A stretch of 64,000 nt of DNA from Kitasatospora aureofaciens (GTDB lineage Bacteria; Actinomycetota; Actinomycetes; Streptomycetales; Streptomycetaceae), in contig JODU01000014.1 in NCBI GenBank assembly GCA_000720845.1, positions 1 to 64,000 on the forward strand, read 5' to 3'. Positions 7,475-16,478 of this stretch are shown here, in pieces; position 1 is the first letter of the stretch; the number at the start of each line of letters is the position of its first letter. The notes below the pieces were generated by a model, which worked only from the letters and a program-made list of their open reading frames with translations, was not told the DNA's origin and did no database searches. The position numbers and the translations under genes are program-made.

Positions 7475-9034
7475 TTACGGCATGAGGTGGTGGTCCGGGA
7501 AGTTCCCCGGCAGCCGCTCCCCCGCCGGGCCGCGTGTCACGGCCCGCACCAGCAGCTCACCGCCCACGAAGGCGCCGCGCCAGGACGCCCCGTGTCCGCC
7601 GAACAGCTCGTCGCGGTCCCCGCGGGAGCGCGGTACACCGTGGCCGACCTTGAACGCGCGGATCTGCGGCGCCAGTCGGTCGTATGTCGCCGGGTCGTCC
7701 GTGGACAGGGTGGCGACCAGCGCGCCGTTGGAGGCGTTCATCGCGGCGAGCAGCTCGGCCTCGGTGTCGACCAGGACGATGGTGTCGACCGGGCCGAAGG
7801 GTTCCGCGTGGTGCAGTGGTGAGGACCGGGGCGGGTTGAGCAGGGTGACCGGCTGGACGTAGGCCGAGGTGTCCTGGCCGGGCAGGAAGCGGGAGTCGGC
7901 CGCGCTGCCGCGGTGCAGCGGGACGGCGCCGCGGTCGACGGCCTCGGCGACCTGGTCGTGGAGCTCCTTGGCCTTGGCCGCGTTGATCACCGGCCCGAAG
8001 TCCAGCGTCGGAAAGGGGGCGTCCGGCGCGGCGACGGCGAGCGGGTGCCCGACGCGCAGGGTGCGCACGGCCGGGAGGTACGCCGCGAGGAACGCGTCGA
8101 ACAGCTGCCGCTGGACGACGAACCGCGGGTAGGCGGTGCAGCGTTGCTTGCCGTAGTCGAAAAGCTTCGGGACCACCCGCGCGAGCGTGGCCCAGTCCGT
8201 GAAGTTCCAGATGCCCCAGGTGTTGAGTCCCTCCTGTTCGAGGATGTGCCGCTTGCCGAGGTCGGCGACGGCGGTGGCGACGGCGCCGCCCGCGTCCCGG
8301 CCACCGACGAAGGAGACGCAGCCGATCTCGGGGGCGCGCACCAGTGCCTGGGACAGCTCGCCGCCGCTGCCGCTGACGAGGGTGACGGGAAGTCCCTCGC
8401 GGGCGGCGAGCGCGCAGGCCAGGGTGAGGCAGGCGACGCCGCCGTCGGTCGGGGTCTTGGCGATGACCGCGTTGCCCGCCAGTGCTTGGACCAGCAATGC
8501 GTGAACGAGCACGCTCATCGGGTAGTTCCAGCTCGCGATGTTGGAGACCGGGCCGTCCAGCGGAGCACGCCGGTCGAGCATGTCCTCGATGCCGTCGACG
8601 TACCAGCGCACACCGTCGACGGCGCGGTCGACGTCGGCCTGCGCGGACCGCCAGGGCTTGCCGATCTCCCAGACCAGCAGCAGCGCGAGCAGTTCGCGGT
8701 GCTGGGCGAGGGCGTCGAGGGTGGCCGCGACGCGGGCGCGGCGCTCGGGCAGGGGGATGTGGCGCCAGGCCCGGTGCTGGTCGAGCGAGGCGCGTACGGC
8801 GTGCTGGGCGGTGGCGGCGTCGATGCGGGGCGGACCGGTGATCGGGGTGCCGTCGACCGGGCTGGTGGCCGGCAGGACCCGGCCGTCCGCCCGCCAGCCG
8901 GCGTCCCAGAGGTTGAGGACGCGGTCGTCGCGGAACGCCTCGGGTGCGACGGTGCGGCAGCGCCGCCAGGCGTCGGCCCAGGAGGTGCCGGACTTCAGGG
9001 TGAGCGGTTCGGCGCCCCGCGTGCCGGCCGTCAT
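7475..9034 (-). CDS. Aldehyde dehydrogenase family protein
   Basis: NAD(P)-dependent aldehyde dehydrogenase of 519 residues. The catalytic Cys299 lies in YGKQRCTAYPR, the general-base Glu in LEQEGLN about 33 residues earlier, and SNIASWNYPMSVLVHALL matches the cofactor-binding strand where most members have PWNFP. The substrate cannot be read from the sequence. It is the last gene of a three-gene unit with sucC- and sucD-like genes; its ATG overlaps the sucD stop (ATGA), so translation is coupled. Beside the oxalate genes, possible substrates are small oxo-acids or aldehydes such as glyoxylate or glycolaldehyde; this is inference only. Confidence 0.85.
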   Translation of the reverse strand: MTAGTRGAEPLTLKSGTSWADAWRRCRTVAPEAFRDDRVLNLWDAGWRADGRVLPATSPVDGTPITGPPRIDAATAQHAVRASLDQHRAWRHIPLPERRARVAATLDALAQHRELLALLLVWEIGKPWRSAQADVDRAVDGVRWYVDGIEDMLDRRAPLDGPVSNIASWNYPMSVLVHALLVQALAGNAVIAKTPTDGGVACLTLACALAAREGLPVTLVSGSGGELSQALVRAPEIGCVSFVGGRDAGGAVATAVADLGKRHILEQEGLNTWGIWNFTDWATLARVVPKLFDYGKQRCTAYPRFVVQRQLFDAFLAAYLPAVRTLRVGHPLAVAAPDAPFPTLDFGPVINAAKAKELHDQVAEAVDRGAVPLHRGSAADSRFLPGQDTSAYVQPVTLLNPPRSSPLHHAEPFGPVDTIVLVDTEAELLAAMNASNGALVATLSTDDPATYDRLAPQIRAFKVGHGVPRSRGDRDELFGGHGASWRGAFVGGELLVRAVTRGPAGERLPGNFPDHHLMP

Positions 9035-9963
9035 GCGCGGGCTCCTTCACGGGCCGCGCCGTCGGCCGTCTCGCCGTGGGGTGCGCCCTGTCCGAGTACG
9101 TCGAGTGCGTGCCGTGCCGTCTCCGTCGGCGTGCTACCGACCCGTACGCCCACCGCCTCCAGCGCTTTCTTCTTCGCCCGCGCCGTGCCCGAGGAGCCGG
9201 AGACGATGGCACCGGCGTGGCCCATGGTCCTGCCCTCGGGCGCGGTGAAGCCGGCGATGTAGCCGACGACGGGCTTGGTGACGTGCCGGCGGATGTGGGC
9301 CGCCGCGCGTTCCTCCGCGTCGCCGCCGATCTCGCCGATGAGGATGATCAGTTCGGTGTCGGGATCGTCCTCGAAGGCGGTGAGGCAGTCGATGTGGCTG
9401 GTGCCGACGACCGGGTCGCCGCCGATGCCGACGCAGGTGGAGAAGCCGATGTCGCGCAGTTCGTACATGAGTTGGTAGGTGAGCGTGCCCGACTTGGAGA
9501 CCAGGCCGATGCGGCCCGACCTGGTGATGTCGGGCGGGATGATGCCCGCGTTGGACTGGCCCGGGGTGATCAGGCCGGGGCAGTTGGGGCCGATGACGCG
9601 GGTGCCCTTGGCCCGGGCGTGGGCGGTGAAGGCGACGGCGTCGTGGACCGGGATGCCCTCGGTGATGACGACGGCGAGACCGATGCCGGCGTCGGCGGCT
9701 TCCACGACCGCGGCCTTGGCGAAGGCGGGCGGCACGAAGACGACGGTGACGTCGGCACCCGTGCTCTCGATGCCCTCGCGGACCGACCCGAAGACGGGTA
9801 CGGCACGGTCTTCGAAGTCGACAGTGCGGCCCGCCTTGCGCGGGTTGACGCCGCCGACGACGTCGGTGCCCGCGGCCAGCATGCGGCGGGTGTGCTTCAT
9901 GCCCTCGGCACCGGTCATGCCCTGGACGAGGACCTTGCTCTCCTTGGTGAGGTAGATCGCCAT
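9031..9963 (-). CDS. sucD: Succinyl-CoA synthetase alpha-like subunit (second copy type)
   Basis: Alpha subunit of an ADP/GDP-forming acyl-CoA synthetase, 310 residues. CoA-binding Rossmann domain at about 1-130, and the phosphorylated His249 in MGHAGAIVSG. With the preceding sucC-like subunit it should form a heterodimer that makes an acyl-CoA from a carboxylate and ATP. Placement beside frc and a candidate oxc suggests a dicarboxylate-CoA ligase, possibly oxalate or another C2-C4 acid, and not the TCA-cycle enzyme; that is inferred from context. ATG at 9963, 14 nt after the sucC stop; the stop overlaps the aldehyde dehydrogenase start by 4 nt. Confidence 0.88.
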   Translation of the reverse strand: MAIYLTKESKVLVQGMTGAEGMKHTRRMLAAGTDVVGGVNPRKAGRTVDFEDRAVPVFGSVREGIESTGADVTVVFVPPAFAKAAVVEAADAGIGLAVVITEGIPVHDAVAFTAHARAKGTRVIGPNCPGLITPGQSNAGIIPPDITRSGRIGLVSKSGTLTYQLMYELRDIGFSTCVGIGGDPVVGTSHIDCLTAFEDDPDTELIILIGEIGGDAEERAAAHIRRHVTKPVVGYIAGFTAPEGRTMGHAGAIVSGSSGTARAKKKALEAVGVRVGSTPTETARHALDVLGQGAPHGETADGAAREGARA

Positions 9964-9977
9964 GTCGTCCTGTCTCC

Positions 9978-11120
9978 TTATCCGGCGGTGGACGCCGCGG
10001 TGGCGAGTCGGGCGGCACGGCGGGCGGCGCCGTCCATGGTGGTGGCCTGTTCGACCAGGGGATGCGCGCGGGCGTCGAGCAGGGCCCGGCCCCGGGCGGC
10101 GTTGTTGCCGTCGAGGCGCACGACGAGCGGCTTGGTCAGCCGGACCTCGTCCAGCGCCCGGACGATGCCGTCGGCGACCGCGTCGCAGGCGGTGATGCCG
10201 CCGAAGACGTTGACGAGGACGGACTTCACGTCGGGGTCGGAGAGGATGACCGACAGCCCGTCGGCCATGACCCGGGCGGAGGCGCCGCCGCCGATGTCGA
10301 GGAAGTCGGCGGGGCGGGCGCCGCAGCCGGCGACCACGTCGAGGGTCGACATGACCAGCCCGGCGCCGTTGCCGATGACGCCGACCTCGCCGTCGAGCTT
10401 GACGTAGTTGAGGCCCTTGGCGCCGGCCCGCGCCTCCAGGGTGTCGCCGGCGGCCGGCCGCTCCTCGCCCCAACGGGACTGCCGGAACAGGGCGTTGTCG
10501 TCGAGGGTGACCTTGCCGTCGAGGGCGACGATCCTGCCCTCGACGGTCCTGACCAGCGGGTTGACCTCGACCAGGAGGGCATCCTCGCGGACCAGGACCT
10601 TCCACAGCCGCACCAGGGTGTCGACGGTCTGCGGGGGCAGTCCCGCGGCGTCCGCGATGCGCACGGCGGTCGCGGTGTGCACGCCCGTGGCGGGGTCGAC
10701 GGGGATGCGTGCCACGGCCCCGGGCCGCCGGGCGGCGACCTCCTCGATCTCCATGCCGCCTTCCGCGGAGGCGATGGCGAGGAAGCCCCCGCGGGCCCGG
10801 TCGAGGACGTAGGAGACGTAGAACTCCCGCTCGATGTCGCAGGGTTCGGCGACCATGACGGTGTCGACCGTGTGGCCCTTGATGTCCATGCCGAGGATCT
10901 GCCGTGCCGCCTCCTCGGCCTCGGCGGGGTCGGCGGCGAGCCGCACGCCGCCCGCCTTGCCGCGCCCGCCGGTCTTCACCTGCGCCTTGACGACGGCGCG
11001 TCCGCCGAGTGCGCGGGCGATCTCCCGGGCCCGGCCGGGCGAGTCGGTGACCTCGGCCCTCGGCACCACGACCCCGTGTTCCTTGAAGAGTTCCCTTGCC
11101 TGGTGTTCGTACAGGTCCAT
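9978..11120 (-). CDS. sucC: Succinyl-CoA synthetase beta-like subunit (ATP-grasp)
   Basis: Beta subunit of 380 residues: an ATP-grasp domain in the first two thirds beginning MDLYEHQARELF, VKAQVKTGGRGKAGGV (nucleotide loop) at about 42-57, LVEVNPL, and a C-terminal flavodoxin-like ligase domain containing VNVFGGITACD. It pairs with the downstream sucD-like subunit. The ATG at 11120 has AGGAG 7 nt upstream; a longer frame from 11147 has no ribosome site. The promoter is remarkably clear: TTGCAT and TATGAA 17 bp apart on the minus strand with the proposed GntR operator filling the spacer. Confidence 0.88.
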   Translation of the reverse strand: MDLYEHQARELFKEHGVVVPRAEVTDSPGRAREIARALGGRAVVKAQVKTGGRGKAGGVRLAADPAEAEEAARQILGMDIKGHTVDTVMVAEPCDIEREFYVSYVLDRARGGFLAIASAEGGMEIEEVAARRPGAVARIPVDPATGVHTATAVRIADAAGLPPQTVDTLVRLWKVLVREDALLVEVNPLVRTVEGRIVALDGKVTLDDNALFRQSRWGEERPAAGDTLEARAGAKGLNYVKLDGEVGVIGNGAGLVMSTLDVVAGCGARPADFLDIGGGASARVMADGLSVILSDPDVKSVLVNVFGGITACDAVADGIVRALDEVRLTKPLVVRLDGNNAARGRALLDARAHPLVEQATTMDGAARRAARLATAASTAG

Positions 11121-11186
11121 CTCGGCTCCTGACTGAAAGTGCCGCACGCCCCCTGGACACCACCCACCGGATGCGGGATAACAAGC

Positions 11187-11215
11187 TTCATACAGTATTC
11201 GTCGACTGTATGCAA
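11187..11215. promoter_or_regulatory. Divergent sucC/oxc promoter with GntR-type operator A
   Basis: The arms CATACAGT (11189-11196) and ACTGTATG (11205-11212) form a perfect inverted repeat with an 8-bp spacer. On the minus strand TTGCAT (11215-11210) and TATGAA (11192-11187) are spaced by exactly 17 bp and embrace the repeat. On the plus strand TATGCA (11209-11214) can serve as -10 for the gene at 11264. The 15-mer at 11198-11212 is shared with sites at 39115 and 41892, which points to the GntR regulator encoded at 38384. Confidence 0.7.
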
Positions 11216-11263
11216 TGTACCGCGAGAGCGCCCCGACCCCTCGTGAAGGGACAGGACTTCGCC

Positions 11264-12946
11264 ATGCCCGACGACACCCAGGACGTCATCTCCGGCGGCC
11301 ACCTCGTTGCCAAGGCACTCAAGGCCGAGGGGGTCGACCGCATCTACACGCTGTGCGGCGGCCACATCATCGACATCTACGACGGCTGCGTCGACGAGGG
11401 CATCGAGGTCGTCGACGTACGCCACGAGCAGGTCGCCGCGCACGCCGCCGACGGCTACGCCCGGATCACCGGCAAGCCCGGATGCGCGGTGGTCACCGCC
11501 GGACCGGGCACCACCGACGCCGTCACCGGGGTCGCCAACGCCTTCCGCGCCGAGTCGCCCATGCTGCTGATCGGCGGCCAGGGCGCGCACACCCAGCACA
11601 AGATGGGGTCCCTGCAAGACCTGCCGCACGTCGACATGATGACGCCGATCACCAAGTTCGCGGCCACCGTGCCGGACACCGCGCGCGCCGCCGACATGGT
11701 GTCGATGGCCTTCCGCGAGTGCTACCACGGTGCGCCGGGGCCGTCCTTCCTGGAGATCCCGCGCGACGTGCTGGACGCCAAGGTGCCGGCCGAGAAGGCG
11801 CGGGTGCCGCGGGCCGGGGCCTACCGCGCCTCCACCCGGTCGGCCGGCGACCCGGAGGCCGTAGAGAAGCTGGCCGACCTGCTGGTGCACGCCGAGAAGC
11901 CCGCCATCCTGCTCGGCAGCCAGGTCTGGACGACCCGCGCGACCGAGGCCGCCGTCGAGCTGGTCCGCACGCTCAACGTCCCGGCCTACATGAACGGCGC
12001 CGGCCGCGGCACCCTGGCACCGGGCGACCCGCACCACTTCCAGCTCTCCCGCCGCTACGCCTTCTCCAACGCCGACGTGATCGTCATCGTCGGCACGCCC
12101 TTCGACTTCCGCATGGGCTACGGCAAGCGGCTCTCCCCGGACGCGACCGTCGTACAGATCGACCTCGACTACCGCACCGTCGGCAAGAACCGCGACATCG
12201 ACCTCGGCATCGTCGGCGACGCGGGGCTGGTGCTGAAGTCGGTCACCGAGGCCGCGTCCGGGCGCCTCAACGGCGGCGCGTCCAAGCGCAAGGAGTGGCT
12301 GGACGAGCTGCGCGCGGCCGAGCAGACGGCGCTGGACAGGCGGCTGCCCCAGCTCCGGTCGGACGCCTCCCCCATCCACCCCTACCGGCTGGTCAGCGAG
12401 ATCAACGACTTCCTCACCGAGGACTCGGTCTACATCGGCGACGGCGGCGACATCGTCACCTTCTCCGGTCAGGTCGTGCAGCCCAAGTCACCGGGCCACT
12501 GGATGGACCCGGGACCGCTCGGCACGCTCGGCGTCGGTGTCCCCTTCGTGCTGGCCGCCAAGCAGGCGCGGCCCGACAAGGAGGTCGTCGCCCTCTTCGG
12601 CGACGGCGCCTTCTCCCTCACCGGCTGGGACTTCGAGACACTGGTCCGCTACGACCTCCCCTTCGTCGGCATCGTCGGCAACAACTCCTCGATGAACCAG
12701 ATCCGCTACGGCCAGGCCGCCAAGTACGGCAAGGAGCGCGAGCGGGTCGGCAACACGCTCGGCGACGTGCCCTACGACCAGTTCGCCCGGATGCTGGGCG
12801 GCCACGGCGAGGAGGTACGCGACCCCGCCGACATCGGCCCCGCGCTGCGCCGGGCCCGCGAGTCCGGCAAGCCGTCGCTGATCAACGTCTGGGTGGACCC
12901 GGACGCGTACGCCCCCGGAACCATGAACCAGACGATGTACAAGTGA
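11264..12946 (+). CDS. oxc: ThDP-dependent enzyme, oxalyl-CoA decarboxylase candidate
   Basis: Thiamine diphosphate enzyme of the acetolactate synthase / 2-hydroxyacyl-CoA lyase superfamily, 560 residues with all three domains. The cofactor-activating Glu55 lies in DVRHEQVAAH, and the ThDP/Mg motif runs from GDG 446-448 to NN 473-474. It is 9 nt from a clear frc gene, so oxalyl-CoA to formyl-CoA plus CO2 is the most likely reaction. From memory its middle region (PFDFRMGYGKRL) differs from that of Oxalobacter Oxc and looks more like 2-hydroxyacyl-CoA lyase or acetolactate-synthase-like proteins, so a lyase joining formyl-CoA to an aldehyde is a fair alternative. ATG at 11264 follows GAAGGGACAGGA; upstream in-frame codons would cross the operator. 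Confidence 0.72.
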   Translation: MPDDTQDVISGGHLVAKALKAEGVDRIYTLCGGHIIDIYDGCVDEGIEVVDVRHEQVAAHAADGYARITGKPGCAVVTAGPGTTDAVTGVANAFRAESPMLLIGGQGAHTQHKMGSLQDLPHVDMMTPITKFAATVPDTARAADMVSMAFRECYHGAPGPSFLEIPRDVLDAKVPAEKARVPRAGAYRASTRSAGDPEAVEKLADLLVHAEKPAILLGSQVWTTRATEAAVELVRTLNVPAYMNGAGRGTLAPGDPHHFQLSRRYAFSNADVIVIVGTPFDFRMGYGKRLSPDATVVQIDLDYRTVGKNRDIDLGIVGDAGLVLKSVTEAASGRLNGGASKRKEWLDELRAAEQTALDRRLPQLRSDASPIHPYRLVSEINDFLTEDSVYIGDGGDIVTFSGQVVQPKSPGHWMDPGPLGTLGVGVPFVLAAKQARPDKEVVALFGDGAFSLTGWDFETLVRYDLPFVGIVGNNSSMNQIRYGQAAKYGKERERVGNTLGDVPYDQFARMLGGHGEEVRDPADIGPALRRARESGKPSLINVWVDPDAYAPGTMNQTMYK

Positions 12947-12955
12947 GGTGACCCC

Positions 12956-14206
12956 ATGACAGGCACGACCGGAACGCCGACGAAGGCTCTTGAGGGCATC
13001 CGCGTCCTGGACATGACGCATGTGCAGTCCGGCCCCTCGGCGACCCAGCTGCTCGCCTGGCTCGGCGCCGACGTCGTGAAGCTGGAGGCACCGAGCGGCG
13101 ACATCACGCGCGGGCAGCTGCGCGATCTGCCGGACGTCGACTCCCTCTACTTCACGATGCTCAACTGCAACAAGCGGAGCATCACCCTCAACACCAAGAC
13201 CGAACGCGGCAAGGAGATCCTCACCGAGCTGATCCGGCGCTCGGACGTCATGGTCGAGAACTTCGGACCGGGCGCGGTGGACCGGATGGGCTTCACCTGG
13301 GACCGCGTCAAGGAGATCAATCCACGGATCGTCTACGCCTCCATCAAGGGATTCGGCGACGGCCCGTACACCGCCTTCAAGGCGTACGAGGTCGTCGCGC
13401 AGGCCATGGGCGGATCGATGTCCACCACCGGTTTCGAGGACGGGCCGCCGCTGGCGACGGGGGCCCAGATCGGGGACTCGGGCACGGGCGTCCACGTCGT
13501 GGCGGGCATCCTCGCCGCCCTCTACCAGCGGGAACGCACCGGACGTGGCCAGCGGGTGAACGTGGCCATGCAGCACGCGGTGCTCAACCTCTGCCGGGTG
13601 AAGCTGCGCGACCAGCAGCGCCTGAGCCATGGTCCACTCGCCGAATATCCCAACGAGGACTTCGGCGACGAGGTTCCCAGGTCCGGAAACGCGTCCGGCG
13701 GCGGGCAGCCGGGGTGGGCGGTCAAGTGCGCGCCGGGCGGCCCCAACGACTACGTGTACGTCATCGTCCAGCCGGTCGGCTGGCGGCCGCTGAGCGAGCT
13801 GATCGGCCGGCCCGAGCTGGCGGACGATCCCGAGTGGGCGACGCCGCGGGCCCGGCTGCCGAAGCTGAACAAGATGTTCCAGCTGATCGAGGAGTGGTCG
13901 TCCACCCTGCCAAAATGGGAGGTGCTGGAGCGGCTGAACGCCCACAACATCCCGTGCGGACCGATCCTGTCCACCAAGGAGATCATCGAGGACGACTCCC
14001 TGGTCGCCAACGAGATGGTCGTCACCGTCCCGCACCCCGAGCGGGGCGAGTTCGTGACCGTGGGCAGCCCGCTCAAGCTCTCCGACTCCCCCGTCCAGGT
14101 GACCAGTTCGCCGCTGCTCGGCGAGCACAACGAAGAGGTCTACGTCGGCGAGCTGGGCCTCGGCGACGAGGAACTGCGGCTGCTCAAGTCGAACGGGGTG
14201 ATCTGA
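12956..14206 (+). CDS. frc: Formyl-CoA:oxalate CoA-transferase
   Basis: Class III CoA-transferase of 416 residues that moves CoA from formyl-CoA to oxalate. The match to the Oxalobacter Frc sequence that I recall is high along most of the length: SLYFTMLNCNKRSI, MVENFGPGAVDRMGFTW, KLRDQQRL and LLGEHNEEV. Catalytic Asp174 (GDSG, equivalent to Asp169) and the glycine loop GGGQPG at 248-253, which is characteristic of true Frc, are both present. This is the strongest functional anchor for calling the region an oxalate pathway. It starts 9 nt after the oxc candidate with GAGGTG before ATG, and ends 4 nt before the next gene. Confidence 0.93.
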   Translation: MTGTTGTPTKALEGIRVLDMTHVQSGPSATQLLAWLGADVVKLEAPSGDITRGQLRDLPDVDSLYFTMLNCNKRSITLNTKTERGKEILTELIRRSDVMVENFGPGAVDRMGFTWDRVKEINPRIVYASIKGFGDGPYTAFKAYEVVAQAMGGSMSTTGFEDGPPLATGAQIGDSGTGVHVVAGILAALYQRERTGRGQRVNVAMQHAVLNLCRVKLRDQQRLSHGPLAEYPNEDFGDEVPRSGNASGGGQPGWAVKCAPGGPNDYVYVIVQPVGWRPLSELIGRPELADDPEWATPRARLPKLNKMFQLIEEWSSTLPKWEVLERLNAHNIPCGPILSTKEIIEDDSLVANEMVVTVPHPERGEFVTVGSPLKLSDSPVQVTSSPLLGEHNEEVYVGELGLGDEELRLLKSNGVI

Positions 14207-14210
14207 CGTG

Positions 14211-16355
14211 ATGGCCGAGGACCGCCTGTCGCGGGTGCGCGGGCTCCTGGACGCCGTACGGGCCGAGGGGCGCACCGCGCTCACCGCACCGGAGGGCAAG
14301 GTGCTCGCCGACGCCTACGGGATCGCCGTACCGGGTGAGGAGCTGGCACGGGACGTGGACGAGGCGGTGGCATGTGCGGCGCGGTTCGGCGGGCCGGTCG
14401 TGATGAAGATCGTCTCCCCGGACATCCTCCACAAGACCGACGCCGGCGGTGTGGTCGTCGGAGTGGAGGGCGCGGCGGACGTGCGCGCGGCGTTCTGCCG
14501 GATCGTCGACAACGCGCGCGCGTACGACGCCTCCGCGCGGATCGAGGGCGTGCAGATCCAGGAACTGCTGCCGCGGGGGCAGGAGGTCATCGTCGGTGCG
14601 GTCACCGACCCGACGTTCGGGAAGGTGGTGGCGTTCGGGCTCGGCGGGGTGCTGGTCGAGGTGTTGAAGGACGTCACCTTCCGGCTCGCGCCCGTGGACG
14701 CCGACGAGGCCCTGTCCATGCTGGACTCGATCCGGGCGGCCGAGGTGCTGCGCGGGGTGCGCGGGCAGGCCGGGGTGGACCGGTGGGCGGTGGCGGAGCA
14801 GATCCGCCGGGTCTCCGAACTGGTCGCCGACTTCCCGGAGATCGCCGAGGTGGACCTCAACCCGGTGATCGCCACGCCCGAGGGTGCGGTCGCCGCCGAC
14901 ATCAGGGTGATCCTGGCGACCGACACGCCGAAGGAGCGGCGCCGGTACACGCGCGAGGAGATCCTCACCTCGATGCGCCGCCTGATGCAGCCCTCGTCGG
15001 TGGCGGTGATCGGTGCGTCGGGCGAGCCGGGGAAGATCGGCAACTCCGTGATGCGCAACCTCGTCGACGGCGGCTTCGCGGGCGAGATCCACCCGGTGAA
15101 CCCCAAGGCCGATGACATCTTGGGCCGCAAGGCGTACAAGAGTGTCACCGACGTTCCCGGCGAGGTGGATGTGGCGGTCTTCGCGATCCCCGCGCGGTTC
15201 GTGGCGGCGGCCCTGGAGGAGGTGGGGCGCAAGCGGATACCCAACGCCGTGCTCATCCCCTCCGGCTTCGCCGAGACCGGGGAGCACGCCCTCCAGGACG
15301 AGATCGTGGCGATCGCCGAACGGCACGGCGTCCGGCTGCTCGGCCCGAACATCTACGGCTACTACTCGACCTGGCAGGACCTGTGCGCCACGTTCTGCAC
15401 GCCGTACGACGTCAAGGGCGGCGTCGCGCTGACCTCGCAGTCCGGCGGCATCGGGATGGCCATCCTGGGCTTCGCGCGGACGACGAAGACCGGCGTGTCG
15501 GCCATCGTGGGCCTGGGCAACAAGTCGGACCTGGACGAGGACGACCTGCTGACCTGGTTCGGCGAGGACCCGCACACCGAGTGCATCGCGATGCACCTGG
15601 AGGACCTCAAGGACGGCCGCGCGTTCGTCGAGGCCGCGCGGGCGACCGTGCCGAGGAAGCCGGTCGTGGTACTCAAGGCGGGGCGCACGGCGGCAGGCGC
15701 GAAGGCCGCCGGGTCGCACACCGGGGCGCTCGCCGGGGACGACGCCGTGTACGACGACATCCTGCGGCAGGCCGGCGTCATCCGGGCACCGGGACTGAAC
15801 GAGATGCTGGAGTACGCGCGCGCGTTGCCGGTGCTTCCCGCTCCCCAGGGCGACAACGTGGTCATCATCACCGGCGCCGGCGGCAGCGGGGTGCTGCTCT
15901 CCGACGCGGTGACGGACAACGGGCTGTCGCTGATGGAGATACCGCCCGACCTGGACACGGCGTTCCGCGCCTTCATCCCGCCGTTCGGTGCGGCGGGCAA
16001 CCCGGTGGACATCACCGGTGGCGAGCCGCCGTCGACGTACGAGGCGACGATCCGGCTGGGTCTGGAGGACCCGCGCATCCACGCGCTCGTCCTCGGCTAC
16101 TGGCACACCATCGTCACACCGCCCATGGTGTTCGCCGAACTCACCGCGCGCGTGGTGGCCGAGTTCCGCGAACGCGGGATCGAGAAGCCGGTCGTGGCCT
16201 CTCTGGCGGGCGACGTGGAGGTGGAGGAGGCGTGCCAGTACCTCTTCGAGCGCGGTGTCGTGGCGTATCCGTACACGACCGAGAAGCCGGTGGCGGTGCT
16301 GGGCGCCAAGTACCGGTGGGCGCGGGCCGCGGGGTTGTTGGGGGGCGGTTCATGA
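14211..16355 (+). CDS. Fused ADP-forming acyl-CoA synthetase
   Basis: Single-chain ligase of 714 residues with permuted order: an ATP-grasp domain first (about 15-235, VVMKIVSPDILHKTDAGGV), then the CoA-binding Rossmann domain (about 262-390), then succinyl-CoA-ligase-like flavodoxin domains with the phospho-His503 in SHTGAL. It makes acyl-CoA from acid, ATP and CoA. In this operon (oxc-frc-this) it probably activates oxalate or formate so the CoA-transferase cycle can be primed; the family name acetate-CoA ligase should not be taken as its substrate. Either ATG at 14211 or the GTG immediately before it at 14208 may be used; neither has a strong ribosome site. A 14-bp terminator follows. Confidence 0.85.
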   Translation: MAEDRLSRVRGLLDAVRAEGRTALTAPEGKVLADAYGIAVPGEELARDVDEAVACAARFGGPVVMKIVSPDILHKTDAGGVVVGVEGAADVRAAFCRIVDNARAYDASARIEGVQIQELLPRGQEVIVGAVTDPTFGKVVAFGLGGVLVEVLKDVTFRLAPVDADEALSMLDSIRAAEVLRGVRGQAGVDRWAVAEQIRRVSELVADFPEIAEVDLNPVIATPEGAVAADIRVILATDTPKERRRYTREEILTSMRRLMQPSSVAVIGASGEPGKIGNSVMRNLVDGGFAGEIHPVNPKADDILGRKAYKSVTDVPGEVDVAVFAIPARFVAAALEEVGRKRIPNAVLIPSGFAETGEHALQDEIVAIAERHGVRLLGPNIYGYYSTWQDLCATFCTPYDVKGGVALTSQSGGIGMAILGFARTTKTGVSAIVGLGNKSDLDEDDLLTWFGEDPHTECIAMHLEDLKDGRAFVEAARATVPRKPVVVLKAGRTAAGAKAAGSHTGALAGDDAVYDDILRQAGVIRAPGLNEMLEYARALPVLPAPQGDNVVIITGAGGSGVLLSDAVTDNGLSLMEIPPDLDTAFRAFIPPFGAAGNPVDITGGEPPSTYEATIRLGLEDPRIHALVLGYWHTIVTPPMVFAELTARVVAEFRERGIEKPVVASLAGDVEVEEACQYLFERGVVAYPYTTEKPVAVLGAKYRWARAAGLLGGGS

Positions 16356-16368
16356 CGTGAGACGGCGA

Positions 16369-16402
16369 GGGGCCGGCCGACGGGTGCGCGTCGGCCGGCC
16401 CC
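16369..16402 (+). terminator. Terminator of the oxc-frc operon
   Basis: Perfect 14-bp stem GGGGCCGGCCGACG / CGTCGGCCGGCCCC with a 6-nt loop, 13 nt after the synthetase stop. It implies the MFS gene at 16479 has its own promoter in 16403-16478. Confidence 0.85.
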
Positions 16403-16478
16403 GGGGACCCGCGCGCGCACGAAAGGCATGGGACAGGGGGCGCTGGCCAGATCTTTCGACGCTAGGGGTGCAAACGAC

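Noticed and set aside
16440..16478. A fourth GntR operator upstream of the MFS gene at 16479 (ATCTTTCGACGCTAG)
   Set aside because: Only the TTTCGAC part resembles the motif; the GTCKACWGT core is missing.
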